Below, piece after piece: positions 7,177 through 15,203 of a stretch of 32,132 nt of DNA. The stretch spans positions 1 through 32,132 of the forward strand of contig DATLGH010000055.1 in NCBI GenBank assembly GCA_035540635.1. Direction: 5' to 3'. The notes under the pieces are model-generated. The model saw only the letters and a program-made list of their open reading frames with translations, did not search any database and was not told where the DNA came from. The position numbers were made by a program, and so were the translations under genes. Numbering within the stretch: position 1 is the stretch's first letter; each line of letters starts with the position of its first letter. This stretch comes from Egibacteraceae bacterium. Its GTDB lineage: Bacteria; Actinomycetota; Nitriliruptoria; Euzebyales; Egibacteraceae.

Positions 7177-9054
7177 ATGTTCGCACGGCTGCTGGTGGCC
7201 AACCGCGGCGAGATCGCGTTGCGGGTCATGCGGGCGTGCGCCGAGCTCGGCGTCTCCACGGTCGCCGTGTACTCCGCCGCCGACCGCGACGCGCCGTGGC
7301 TGCGCAGCGCCGACGAGGCGCACCTGATCGGGCCCGCACCCGCGGCCCAGAGCTACCTGTCCATCGACAAGATCCTCGAGGTCGCGGCGGAAAGCGGCGC
7401 GGAGGCGGTGCATCCCGGCTACGGCTTCCTCGCGGAGAACGCCGACTTCGCGCGGGCGGTCACCGACGCCGGGCTTGTCTGGGTGGGCCCCTCGGCGAGC
7501 GCGATCGCGGAGATGGGCGACAAGCTCAGCGCCCGCCGCGCGGCGGAGGCGGCCGGCGTGCCGCTCGTGCCCGGGACGAACGAACCCACCGACGACCCCG
7601 CCGACGTGCAGGCCTTCGCGGACGAGCACGGGCTGCCGGTCGCGATCAAGGCGGCGTTCGGCGGCGGGGGGCGGGGCCTCAAGGTGGTGCGGGACAGCGT
7701 CGGGCTCGTCGACGCCCTGCAGGCGGCACAGCGCGAGGCCGTCGCGTCCTTCGGCCGCGGCGAGGTCTACGTCGAGCGCTACCTCACCCGCCCGCGGCAC
7801 ATCGAGGCGCAGGTCCTGGCCGACACGCACGGTCGCTGCCTGTTCCTCGGCGAGCGCGACTGCTCCACGCAGCGCCGCCACCAGAAGCTCATCGAGGAGG
7901 CCCCTGCGCCGAACTTCCCCGACGACGTCCGCACGGCACTGGGTGAGGCGGCGGTGCGGGTGTCCGAGCAGGTCGGCTACACCGGTGCGGGCACCGTCGA
8001 GTTCCTCTACGAGGACGGGGCTTTCTACTTCCTGGAGATGAACACCCGCCTGCAGGTCGAGCATCCCGTCACCGAGATCGTCGCCGGCATGGACCTCGTG
8101 CACTGGCAGCTGCGCGTCGCGGCCGGGGAGCCGCTGCGCCTCACGCAGGACGACGTGCGCCTGCGCGGCCACGCGATCGAGGCGCGGATCAACGCCGAGA
8201 ACGTCGGAAGGGGGTTCGTGCCCTCGCCGGGGGTCATCACCGGGTGGCGGCCGCCTTCGGGACCCGGCGTGCGCGTCGACGCGGCGGCGGAGGCCGGCTG
8301 GGAGGTTCCGAGCAGCTACGACTCGCTCGTCGCCAAGCTCGTCGCCTACGGCGCCGACCGGGAGGAGGCGCGCCGCAAGCTCGCCCGCGCGCTCGACGAG
8401 TTCGTCGTGGAGGGGGTGCCGACCACGATCGACTTCCACCGCTTCGCCGTCGAGCACCCCGACTTCGTCGGCGGGAACGTGTCGACGGTCTCGGTGGAGA
8501 CCGAGTGGGACCTCTCCCCCATCGCCGCAGCCGCTGCGGCCACGCCCGGTCGCGGCCAGCGGGCGCCGTCGCGGACGCTCACCGTCGAGGTGGGCGGCAA
8601 GCGCCTCGAGGTGGCGGTGTTCGAGCCCGAGGGCAGTGACGAGCCCGCGCCCGCGCCGGCTCGCCCCGCCGCCGCCCAGCCGTCCGCCGACCGCTCACCG
8701 TCGCCCGGGCAGGCGCCGACCGGCGCGTCCGCACCCGCGGTCGAGCAGGGGGCGCCCGCCCGGTCGGCGGAGGCGCAGGCGCGCGCGAGCGCTCCGACCA
8801 CGCCGGGGGCTTCGGGAGCGAAGGGGGCAGCGGGGACGCTGACCGCACCGATGCAGGGCACGATCGTGAAGATGGCGGTGGAGGTCGGGCAGGAGGTGGC
8901 GGCGGGTGAGCTCGTCGTCGTGCTCGAGGCCATGAAGATGGAGAACCACGTCACCGCGGACCGTGACGGCACCATCACCGAGCTGCACGTCAGCGCCGGC
9001 GAGGTCGTGAACTCCGGGGACGCCATCGCCACGATCAGCGCCGGCGGGGCGTAG
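7177..9054 (+). CDS. accA: Acyl-CoA carboxylase alpha subunit (biotin carboxylase + BCCP)
   Basis: Carboxylates its own biotin with ATP and bicarbonate and hands it to the beta subunit. The 625-residue protein has a biotin carboxylase N-domain (LLVANRGEIALRVMRAC), an ATP-grasp domain (FGGGGRGLK near 162-169, RDCSTQRRHQKLIEE, FLEMNTRLQVEHPVTE) and a C-domain to about residue 450. A long Ala/Pro-rich linker follows, and then a biotinyl domain with EAMKMEN, Lys587 being the biotin site. This fused layout is the actinobacterial AccA/PccA type; such alpha subunits often serve several beta subunits, so substrate is set elsewhere. BirA at 3740 would biotinylate it. It is monocistronic and ends at a GC hairpin. 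Confidence 0.95.
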   Translation: MFARLLVANRGEIALRVMRACAELGVSTVAVYSAADRDAPWLRSADEAHLIGPAPAAQSYLSIDKILEVAAESGAEAVHPGYGFLAENADFARAVTDAGLVWVGPSASAIAEMGDKLSARRAAEAAGVPLVPGTNEPTDDPADVQAFADEHGLPVAIKAAFGGGGRGLKVVRDSVGLVDALQAAQREAVASFGRGEVYVERYLTRPRHIEAQVLADTHGRCLFLGERDCSTQRRHQKLIEEAPAPNFPDDVRTALGEAAVRVSEQVGYTGAGTVEFLYEDGAFYFLEMNTRLQVEHPVTEIVAGMDLVHWQLRVAAGEPLRLTQDDVRLRGHAIEARINAENVGRGFVPSPGVITGWRPPSGPGVRVDAAAEAGWEVPSSYDSLVAKLVAYGADREEARRKLARALDEFVVEGVPTTIDFHRFAVEHPDFVGGNVSTVSVETEWDLSPIAAAAAATPGRGQRAPSRTLTVEVGGKRLEVAVFEPEGSDEPAPAPARPAAAQPSADRSPSPGQAPTGASAPAVEQGAPARSAEAQARASAPTTPGASGAKGAAGTLTAPMQGTIVKMAVEVGQEVAAGELVVVLEAMKMENHVTADRDGTITELHVSAGEVVNSGDAIATISAGGA

Positions 9055-9058
9055 GGCC

Positions 9059-9076
9059 GGCGCGGAAGTCCGCGCC
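9059..9076 (+). terminator. Candidate terminator hairpin after accA
   Basis: GGCGCGG (9059-9065) and CCGCGCC (9070-9076) form a 7-bp stem with an AAGT loop, five bases after the accA stop. No T-run. Confidence 0.45.
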
Positions 9077-9125
9077 TGCCAGAACGTGTATCACGCGGGC
9101 ACCGGTGCGTCGGGCCGGCGTTACG

Positions 9126-9199
9126 GCTTCCGGCTCAGGCCGACCCAGGGTCATGGCCGAGTCGGACCGGATTCCCCCGACGGGTGGGTAGCCGGAGGC
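9126..9199. other. Possible structured element between converging genes
   Basis: GCTTCCGGCT (9126-9135) can pair along its whole length with AGCCGGAGGC (9190-9199), one pair being G-U. The 54 enclosed bases hold smaller hairpins (GACC-CAG-GGTC; CCC-GAC-GGG). I could not match it to a known riboswitch, tmRNA, SRP RNA or tRNA, and it lies 3' of both neighbours. The rest of 9077-9246 shows no gene. Confidence 0.25.
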
Positions 9200-9222
9200 T
9201 GGGCCGAACGGCACCAGGGTAC

Positions 9223-9241
9223 GGGGACCCGGCCGGTCCCC
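9223..9241 (-). terminator. Candidate terminator for the glycosyltransferase gene
   Basis: GGGGACC (9223-9229) and GGTCCCC (9235-9241) form a perfect 7-bp stem with a 5-base loop, six bases beyond the stop of the minus-strand gene at 9247. Confidence 0.5.
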
Positions 9242-9246
9242 ACCGG

Positions 9247-10476
9247 CTACTTCGCGTCCCGGGACCGAGCAAGTGTCCAAAATGCTAGGAGTCCCGATGT
9301 CAGCACGAGCAGATTGCGGGTCAGCAAGAGAAGGAGTGCAGGCAGCTCCCGAGCCAGGATCTTATCGTACGCGAACGGATAGATCATCTGTGTCGCCCCC
9401 GCGACAGGGATGAGCATTGCCGCGGAAAGTTTGATCGCCGACTCGCGCATGCAGACGGCCGCCGCACCCAATGCAAAGAGCCAAAGGACATACTGGGGAG
9501 AGAATACGCCGCTCACTCCCACGATTGTCGCAAGCGTGGCGAACATCACCGCCCCGCTCCGGGAGGCGCGGTGGCAGCCGACCCGCGCCTCCCGCGCCAG
9601 CCAGCAGCCGGCTCCCAGTGCGGCGGCCGTCAGCCCCAGCGAGAGCAACCGCATGACGTGAGGCGCTGAACCCTCGAAGTGCAAGGTGGAAAACCCCGAC
9701 CTGATCGCGGTCTCATGGCCGAGCTTGCCGGCGAGGAACAGAAGCGAACCCCAGGTGCTCTCGATATGGATTCCCCGCCCCATCTGGTCGGCGACGGCTT
9801 GCTGCAGCATCTCGTCCAGAGACCCGGCAAGGGGCAGCAGTGGGAGCATGACAAACAGCGCAGCTCCCGCGGCGAGCCGGCGGCGCCGGGAGGAAGCGAC
9901 GAGTGCGGCGGGCATCAGCAGCGCCGGGTAGAGCTTGGCGAGGGTGCCGAAACCCAGTGCTGCCCCCGTGCCGAAGGAGGCTCCCGTCGAGGCCCTCTCC
10001 ACCGCCCAGATGGTCGCAACCGCCGGGACGAGGTCCAGGCGCGCGTACGCCAACGGGCCGAGCAGCGGCAGCAGGGCAATCCAAAGCCCCACACCAAGAG
10101 GCGACCCGCCCCGACGAGCCACCCGCATCAGGCCGACGAGGCCGGCAACGTCCACCAGGAGCATCAAGGCGATGAACCCCTGTTGATAGGAGACCGCCTC
10201 GGGGTCCATGAGCTGCGGAGCCACGATGAAGGGCAGGACCCCGGGTGGATACTCCATGGCGAAGCCTGAATACGGCGCCTCGTCCTCATCGACGATCGCA
10301 ACGGCGTAACGGTTGAAGAGGTCCACATCTGCCAGGAAAGGAGCGCCCTCAGGGGCGTACTCGTCAGGATGTGTTGCCGACCATAGGAGCAGGAGTCGCG
10401 TGCACGCGAACGCGGCGAGGATCAGGGCAGTCATCCGTCGGGAGAGCGACACGCGCCGACTACCGCGTATCCACAT
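9247..10476 (-). CDS. GT87/DUF2029-like polyprenyl-phosphate mannosyltransferase
   Basis: Integral membrane protein of 409 residues with roughly ten hydrophobic segments and Arg-rich inner loops. The pattern of an early extracellular acidic loop (DVDLFNRYA, then EYPPG) and a later FSPQYVLW fits the DUF2029/GT87 family of membrane mannosyltransferases that use polyprenyl-phosphate-mannose. In actinobacteria these elongate lipoglycans. Acceptor and donor cannot be read here. GC is visibly lower than in neighbours (37 of 60 bases at 9301-9360 against 48 of 60 at 13081-13140), suggesting a foreign origin. The start is uncertain: no ribosome site was seen before 10476, and a later Met (MTALILAAF) is possible. 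Confidence 0.75.
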   Translation of the reverse strand: MWIRGSRRVSLSRRMTALILAAFACTRLLLLWSATHPDEYAPEGAPFLADVDLFNRYAVAIVDEDEAPYSGFAMEYPPGVLPFIVAPQLMDPEAVSYQQGFIALMLLVDVAGLVGLMRVARRGGSPLGVGLWIALLPLLGPLAYARLDLVPAVATIWAVERASTGASFGTGAALGFGTLAKLYPALLMPAALVASSRRRRLAAGAALFVMLPLLPLAGSLDEMLQQAVADQMGRGIHIESTWGSLLFLAGKLGHETAIRSGFSTLHFEGSAPHVMRLLSLGLTAAALGAGCWLAREARVGCHRASRSGAVMFATLATIVGVSGVFSPQYVLWLFALGAAAVCMRESAIKLSAAMLIPVAGATQMIYPFAYDKILARELPALLLLLTRNLLVLTSGLLAFWTLARSRDAK

Positions 10477-10640
10477 CGGGCGGCGGCTTGCCAGCGCCGG
10501 CGTAGCCTTCGTCGTGCATGTTGCACGCCCTATGGGACCGCCCGTCCGAACCTGCGGGCGTCCCCACGCCAGGTGACGGCATGCAGACCCCCCGTCCTAC
10601 TCGCCCTCGGCAGAGGTGGCCCGACCCTCGAGCTCGTGAG

Positions 10641-11204
10641 TCAGCGGTTGTCGTCGGCGACGCTGCGGAGCGCGTCGCGCACCCACTCGACGAGGGTGAC
10701 CGGCGGCCCGGCGGCGGTCTTGGCCAGCGGACCGGTCGGGGCGCTGGGGTGCGGCCGCGTCGGTACCAGCGATCGGGCCTCCATGATGCGGCCCCCCATC
10801 TTGCGGAGGCCGGTGTTGGTCATCGCTTCCCGGACCTTGGGAAAGAGCTTCGCCTCCTCCTCTTTGAAGTGGTCCCGCACTTCCGCCATGAGCCCGCGCA
10901 TGAGCTCGTCGAAGCAGTCGTCGCCCGCGGTCATGCTGTCGAGTGCGTTGATGGTCTCTTTCATCTCCATGTGGTCCTGGATCGCCTCGTCGGCGAGGTC
11001 GTTGCCGTCAGGCAGCGATTCGCGCAGCCGCAGGTAGAAGGCGATCTCCTCGACCTCCCCGTGTACCACCAGCTCGAAGATGACCTCGTGGACGATCTCC
11101 GTCTTCTCCTGCGGCTCCGTGGCGTTCTCGAAGCGGCAGAAGAGGTCCTCCACCATCCGATGCTCCGCAGCGATCAGGTCCAATGCATCGGGGCCCTCCG
11201 CCAT
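10641..11204 (-). CDS. Hemerythrin-like HHE cation-binding protein
   Basis: Four-helix protein of 187 residues predicted to bind a di-iron centre. Spacing of ligands fits the HHE family: His15, His48 with Glu52 (HGEVE), His78, and His112 with Glu116 (HFKEE). Actinobacterial members are linked to oxygen, nitric oxide or peroxide responses; which applies here is unknown. The C-terminal 50 residues are Pro-rich and unconserved. The ATG at 11204 was chosen because GGAGG lies eight bases upstream. A TATGTA box at 11278-11273 (minus) would give a leader of about 60 bases. The neighbours are not obviously related. Confidence 0.88.
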   Translation of the reverse strand: MAEGPDALDLIAAEHRMVEDLFCRFENATEPQEKTEIVHEVIFELVVHGEVEEIAFYLRLRESLPDGNDLADEAIQDHMEMKETINALDSMTAGDDCFDELMRGLMAEVRDHFKEEEAKLFPKVREAMTNTGLRKMGGRIMEARSLVPTRPHPSAPTGPLAKTAAGPPVTLVEWVRDALRSVADDNR

Positions 11205-11272
11205 GTCGTCCCCCTCCAATGTGAGTCCAGCCTCCGCTGCCCGCTGGGGCACGAGTGAAGTCTGCGGCAGGC

Positions 11273-11278
11273 TACATA
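11273..11278 (-). promoter_or_regulatory. Putative -10 box TATGTA for the hemerythrin gene
   Basis: Minus-strand TATGTA lies 68 bases upstream of the ATG at 11204 in otherwise GC-rich DNA. No -35 was recognised. Confidence 0.35.
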
Positions 11279-11311
11279 CCCGCGACAGGCGCCGGTAGCT
11301 GCGGCGAGCAC

Positions 11312-11453
11312 CTACAAGCGGGACACGGTATTCCCGAGGAGGCGGGCCACGCCCCGCGTGTCGATCTCGGCGAGATCACCACCGCTTGCGGCGACCACAA
11401 CCACGTGCTTCGGCGACGGCATCGACCCGGAGCGGATTCGCTCGATCGTCATA
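11312..11453 (-). CDS. Possible small protein, 46 residues
   Basis: An ATG at 11453 opens a frame starting MTIERIRSGSMPSPKHVVVV and ending NTVSRL. About 85 percent of codons end in G or C, which is coding-like but also near background here. There is no recognisable domain, and the ribosome site is poor (GAGG is 13 bases away). It could be the remnant of a larger gene, given the lower GC around it. Confidence 0.25.
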
Positions 11454-11470
11454 TCCTGACACGTCCTCGT

Positions 11471-11485
11471 GCAGGCTCCGCCTGC
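11471..11485 (-). terminator. Candidate terminator hairpin after the LpdA-like gene
   Basis: GCAGGC (11471-11476), TCC loop, GCCTGC (11480-11485), 75 bases beyond the stop of the minus-strand flavoprotein gene. No T-run. Confidence 0.35.
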
Positions 11486-11559
11486 GTAGCTGCCAGCATC
11501 CTGACAGCGCTGCCTGTGCCGGCGTCCTCGGGCAGCGCGGTGGATCGCGTCCCGACGCG

Positions 11560-12975
11560 TCAGCCGGCGGTCTGGCGGCCCATGAGCAGGCGGGCGGCCT
11601 CCTGGACGCTGCCCGACATCGACGGGTAGATCGTGAAGGCGTGCGCGAGCTGGCTCACCGTCAGCCGGCTCTGCACCGCGACGCTGAGCGGGGTGACGAG
11701 GTCGCTCGCACGCTCGGCGACGACCGACCCGCCGACGATGGTGCCCGACCCCTTCAGCGCGTGGACCTTCACGAAGCCCTCGGTGCGCTCGTTCATCTTC
11801 GCGCGGGGGTTGCCGGCGAAGCCGAGCGCGACGGTGTCGACGGGCATCTGCCGCTCCGCCGCCCCTGCGGGGTCCAGGCCGACGCTGGCGACCTCCGGGG
11901 CGGTGAAGATCGTCGCGGCGATCGCGTCGCGGTCCAGCGGGGCGACCGCCCGCCCGAGCGCGTGCCACATGGCGTTGCGCCCCTGCATGGCCGCGACGCT
12001 TGCGAGCATGATCCCGCCGGTGACGTCCCCGGCCGCGTAGACCGTCGGGACGTTCGTGCGGCTGACCCCGTCGACCGGCACGGATCCGTTCTCGGCGAGC
12101 AGGACCCCGGCGGCCTCGAGACCGAGCCGTTCCGACGCGGGCACCTGACCGATGCAGAACAGCGCGTGCGTGCCCTCCACCCACTCCGGTTCCCCGTCGC
12201 CGCGGGCGGCGCCGAGCTGCACGCGCACCCCTCCGGCCGCACGCTCCATGCCGACCGCGCGGCGCTGGCGGTGGATGGTCATGCCCCACGCCTCGAAGCT
12301 GTCCTCGATGACCGCCGCGGCGTCGGGGTCCTCACCGGGCAGCACCCGCTCGCGGCTGGAGATGAGGTGCACCTCGCTGCCGAAGCGGGCGAAGGCCTGC
12401 GCGTACTCCGCACCGGTCGCGCCCGACCCGACGACGATGAGCCGTTCAGGGACCTCCTTCAGGTCGTAGAGCTCGCGTGAGGTGAACACCCGCCGGCCGT
12501 CGGGCTCGGAGAACGGCAGGACGCGCGGGCGGCTGCCGGTGGCGACGAGGACGACGTCGGCCTGCGCCACCTGCGTCCGGCCGTCGGCGGCCTCCGCCTC
12601 GACGGCGTTGCGGCCGGCGAGGCGCCCCACCCCCTCGACGATGCGGACGCCCGCGTCGGCGACCTTCCTGCCGATGTCGCCGGACTGGTTCTCCGACAGG
12701 CTGCGCACCCGGTCCATGACCGCGACCATGTCGACGCACGCCCGCGACGCGATGTCGGCGCCACTCGGCAGCCGCACCCCGAGGCGGTGCGCGGTCTGCA
12801 TCCACCCCATCGACTCGGCCGAGACGATGAGCGCCTTCGACGGCACGCAGTCCCAGAGCACGCTGTTGCCGCCGAGGCCCTCGCGTGACACGAGCGTGAC
12901 GTCGGCGCCGGCCTCCGCGGCCACAAGCGCCGCCTCGTACCCACCCGGTCCCCCGCCGACGATGACGATCCGCAT
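11560..12975 (-). CDS. LpdA-type NAD(P)H dehydrogenase (quinone)
   Basis: FAD- and NAD(P)-binding flavoprotein of the dihydrolipoamide dehydrogenase fold, 471 residues. The FAD loop is VGGGPGG (6-12), the NAD(P) loop is VGSGATGAEYA, and the second FAD segment is TVYAAGD. The redox-active disulfide is incomplete: the usual C-x4-C is S38-VLWD-C43. The C-terminal HPTLSE motif of true Lpd is replaced by IYPSMSGS. This matches the pattern recalled for M. tuberculosis LpdA (Rv3303c), a quinone reductase without lipoamide activity. No pyruvate dehydrogenase gene lies nearby. The ATG at 12975 is seven bases after a TAGGTT box, so the message is probably leaderless. Confidence 0.88.
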   Translation of the reverse strand: MRIVIVGGGPGGYEAALVAAEAGADVTLVSREGLGGNSVLWDCVPSKALIVSAESMGWMQTAHRLGVRLPSGADIASRACVDMVAVMDRVRSLSENQSGDIGRKVADAGVRIVEGVGRLAGRNAVEAEAADGRTQVAQADVVLVATGSRPRVLPFSEPDGRRVFTSRELYDLKEVPERLIVVGSGATGAEYAQAFARFGSEVHLISSRERVLPGEDPDAAAVIEDSFEAWGMTIHRQRRAVGMERAAGGVRVQLGAARGDGEPEWVEGTHALFCIGQVPASERLGLEAAGVLLAENGSVPVDGVSRTNVPTVYAAGDVTGGIMLASVAAMQGRNAMWHALGRAVAPLDRDAIAATIFTAPEVASVGLDPAGAAERQMPVDTVALGFAGNPRAKMNERTEGFVKVHALKGSGTIVGGSVVAERASDLVTPLSVAVQSRLTVSQLAHAFTIYPSMSGSVQEAARLLMGRQTAG

Positions 12976-12982
12976 GCGGCCA

Positions 12983-12988
12983 AACCTA
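12983..12988 (-). promoter_or_regulatory. Putative -10 box TAGGTT, leaderless start
   Basis: Minus-strand TAGGTT is followed by seven bases and then the ATG of the LpdA-like gene, with no room for a ribosome site. Confidence 0.45.
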
Positions 12989-13005
12989 TCCGGCGCCGGC
13001 CCGCG

Positions 13006-14010
13006 TCAACCTGCGGGGCGGCCCTCACCGACCGGGGCGGCTTCGCCGCGGGCGAGCCGCGCCACGCCGAGCAGGCTCAGCTCGGCGACGAGCTCGAGCA
13101 GCCGCACGGCCGCGGAGAGCAGCAGGGCCTGCGCCCCGCCGATCACCGGGGCGAGCGCGACGGCGATGATGCCCTCGCGCACCCCGAGCCCCCCGGGGGC
13201 GAAGACCGCGAGGGTCCCCGCGAGGCTGCCCAGGGCGTAGGTGCCCACAGCGGTCAGCGCGTGGGTCCGCAGGTCGCCCCCCACCGCGGCGAAGAGCGTG
13301 AGGAACGCCGTGTGGCGCAGCAGCGTGTTCGTGCCGTAGCGCGCGACGAACCGCCACATCGTGGGACGGTCGACGCCGACGCGCGTCGCGATGCCCGCGA
13401 AGCGGCCGCCGGTGACCCGGTCGACCAGGGGGCGGCGGGCCAGCGCGTCGACGGCCCGCAGCATCGCCTCGGGGTGCGCGACGGCTGCGACGATGCCCGC
13501 CGCGGGCAGGGCCGCCGCGGCCATCACCCAGCGGGCGTCCCCGGCGAGGGGCAGCCACCAGGGCACGGTGACGATGACGATCGTCGAGGTCACCATGAGC
13601 ATCCACGTGAGCTCGAGCACGGTCGACAGCACCCCGGCGGTCGCCGGCACGCCGTAGCGGCGGCCGACGACCGCGCGGCTGCCGACCTGGGCGAGCGTCA
13701 CCGTGTACCGCGAGATCTGCGACACCGACCACACCCACAGCGCGGTGCGGAAGGGCAGCCGCGGACCGGCCACGGCGACGATCGCCGACCAGTTCCACGC
13801 GAGCAGCGCGTTCGCGGTGAAGTAGACGGCCACCGCGAGGAGCGAGGGCGCCAGGCCGGGCAGTCCGCCGGCCTCCCCGACGGCCGCGCGGCGCTCGTAG
13901 AGCACGGTGGCGGCCACGGCGACGAGCGCGCCGAACAGCGCCCACGACCCGACGCGCAGCCACGCCCCCCGCCGGCCGCCCCCGCGGCCGGCCGCCGGCG
14001 GCGACGTCAC
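13006..14010 (-). CDS. Flippase-like membrane protein (UPF0104 / MprF N-domain family)
   Basis: Integral membrane protein of 334 residues with about eight hydrophobic segments. The FAPGGLGVREG near the C-terminus is the signature of the lysylphosphatidylglycerol synthase transmembrane family (PF03706), whose MprF member flips aminoacyl-lipids. This copy lacks the C-terminal DUF2156 aminoacyltransferase domain. It starts with GTG overlapping the TGA of the previous gene (14007-14010) and ends a three-gene operon. The substrate cannot be deduced; a polyprenyl-linked sugar or a phospholipid are both possible. Confidence 0.82.
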   Translation of the reverse strand: MTSPPAAGRGGGRRGAWLRVGSWALFGALVAVAATVLYERRAAVGEAGGLPGLAPSLLAVAVYFTANALLAWNWSAIVAVAGPRLPFRTALWVWSVSQISRYTVTLAQVGSRAVVGRRYGVPATAGVLSTVLELTWMLMVTSTIVIVTVPWWLPLAGDARWVMAAAALPAAGIVAAVAHPEAMLRAVDALARRPLVDRVTGGRFAGIATRVGVDRPTMWRFVARYGTNTLLRHTAFLTLFAAVGGDLRTHALTAVGTYALGSLAGTLAVFAPGGLGVREGIIAVALAPVIGGAQALLLSAAVRLLELVAELSLLGVARLARGEAAPVGEGRPAG

Positions 14011-15203
14011 GGCTGGTGCTGCGCGTCGCGCTCGCGGGCGGCAGGGCGGTCGGCCGCCTCCGGGGTCGCCTCGCGCGGCCTGACACCGGACGCCCGCCCC
14101 CGCGACCCGAGCACGAACGGCGCGTCGAGCAGGTACTCGAGCGGACCGCGTCGGAAGAAGGCGAGCCACGCCGTGGCGACGAGCGTCGCGGCGGCCATGA
14201 ACGCGACGACCCGGACTCCCGCGCCCGCGACGTCGGCTGCCCGCACCGCCCGGGGGTCGGCGGCCATCGCCAGGATGTGCACGACGTAGACGGTGAACGC
14301 GAACTGGCCGAGGGCGACGAGGGGGCGCAGCAGTCGCGGCAGCATCTCGGCGACGACGAGGCACGCGGCGAGCGTCGCGACCGCCGCGGCGCCGGCCTGC
14401 CACAGCCACACGAAGGACTGGCTGTGCGGCTCGTCGTCGATCGCGAGGGCCCACCAGTCGGGGGCGTGGTCCGGGGTGACGGCGTTCAGCACGACGCCGG
14501 CCCACAGGGCGAGGAGCGCGACGACCGCACCGGCGGCGAGCGCGCGGGCCTGCACCCGCGGGTCGGCGAGGTCGAGCCTGCCGAGCCACATGCCGAGCAG
14601 CAGCGCACCGACCTGGGCGACGAGGGGGTACACCCCACCGACGAGCAGGCCGGTGAGGATCTGCGCCGGCGGGTCGGTGAGAGCGGGGGCGACGCCGGTG
14701 ATGACGTCGGGTCGTGCCGTGGCGACGGCGACGAACACCGCCGGGCCCGCGACGAAAGCGGCCGCGGCGGCGGCGAGCAGCGCCCGGCGTGACCAGCCGA
14801 CCGCGACGGCGGCGACGACGAAGAGCACGGCGAAGTCGGCGAGGATGACCGAGACGCCGTGCCCGAGCTCCTGCAGCGCGAGCCCGAGCGGCAGCAGCAC
14901 GACGCTGCGCCACAGCAGCCGCTGGCGGGTGCGCGTGCGTGACGGCGACCGGCCCCGGTCGAGCAGCGACACCCCGACTCCCGCGACGAGCACGAACAGC
15001 AGCGCCGCTCTGCCCCGCGGCCCCTCGGGCAGGCCGGCCACCTGCCCGCCGGCGCCCGTCGGATCGGCGAGCGTGAAGTGCACCATGACCATGCCGAAGA
15101 TCGCCACGGCCCGCGCGACGTCGATGCCGGCGATGCGCCGACCGCCCCGGACGGGCGCGGAGGCGCCGCCCTCGTCCGGCGGCGTCCGCGACGCCGCACT
15201 CAT
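14007..15203 (-). CDS. DUF418/DUF1624-like multi-pass membrane protein
   Basis: About ten membrane segments in 398 residues. The start RIAGIDVARAVAIFGMVMVHF is the signature of the YeiB/DUF418 and heparan-alpha-glucosaminide acetyltransferase-like (DUF1624) families, which move acyl groups across membranes or are suspected to. A second block, LVALGQFAFTVYVVHIL, matches the DUF418 C-terminal region. The first 25 residues are polar and the last 35 are charged, both cytoplasmic. The ATG overlaps the TGA of the upstream GNAT gene (ATGA), and its own stop overlaps the flippase-like gene, so all three are translated together. Confidence 0.8.
   Translation of the reverse strand: MSAASRTPPDEGGASAPVRGGRRIAGIDVARAVAIFGMVMVHFTLADPTGAGGQVAGLPEGPRGRAALLFVLVAGVGVSLLDRGRSPSRTRTRQRLLWRSVVLLPLGLALQELGHGVSVILADFAVLFVVAAVAVGWSRRALLAAAAAAFVAGPAVFVAVATARPDVITGVAPALTDPPAQILTGLLVGGVYPLVAQVGALLLGMWLGRLDLADPRVQARALAAGAVVALLALWAGVVLNAVTPDHAPDWWALAIDDEPHSQSFVWLWQAGAAAVATLAACLVVAEMLPRLLRPLVALGQFAFTVYVVHILAMAADPRAVRAADVAGAGVRVVAFMAAATLVATAWLAFFRRGPLEYLLDAPFVLGSRGRASGVRPREATPEAADRPAARERDAQHQP

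Larger units (their letters stand above)
11205..11559. other. 355-base stretch without an assured gene
   Basis: It holds the proposed hemerythrin promoter (TATGTA), a weak 46-residue minus-strand ORF at 11312-11453, the hairpin at 11471-11485, and a 9-base direct repeat ATCCTGACA near 11454 and 11499. GC is lower than in the flanking genes. No tRNA or recognised RNA was found. Confidence 0.6.

Noticed and set aside
4610-7186. 858-codon open frame on the minus strand
   Set aside because: It is antisense to pccB, epsilon and the accA promoter region, is His/Arg-rich and low in family signal; a shadow of high-GC coding sequence.
7090-8457. 455-codon minus-strand frame opposite accA
   Set aside because: Composition is typical of a shadow frame (runs of R, G, A, H); accA is unambiguous on the plus strand.
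9077-9246. c-di-AMP or c-di-GMP riboswitch
   Set aside because: It is rich in stems but lacks the conserved cores, and lies 3' of both neighbouring genes rather than upstream of one.
14010-14913. Upstream extension of the flippase-like frame to 635 codons
   Set aside because: The extension is out of frame with, and overlaps, the DUF418-like gene; the GTG at 14010 gives a normal family length.
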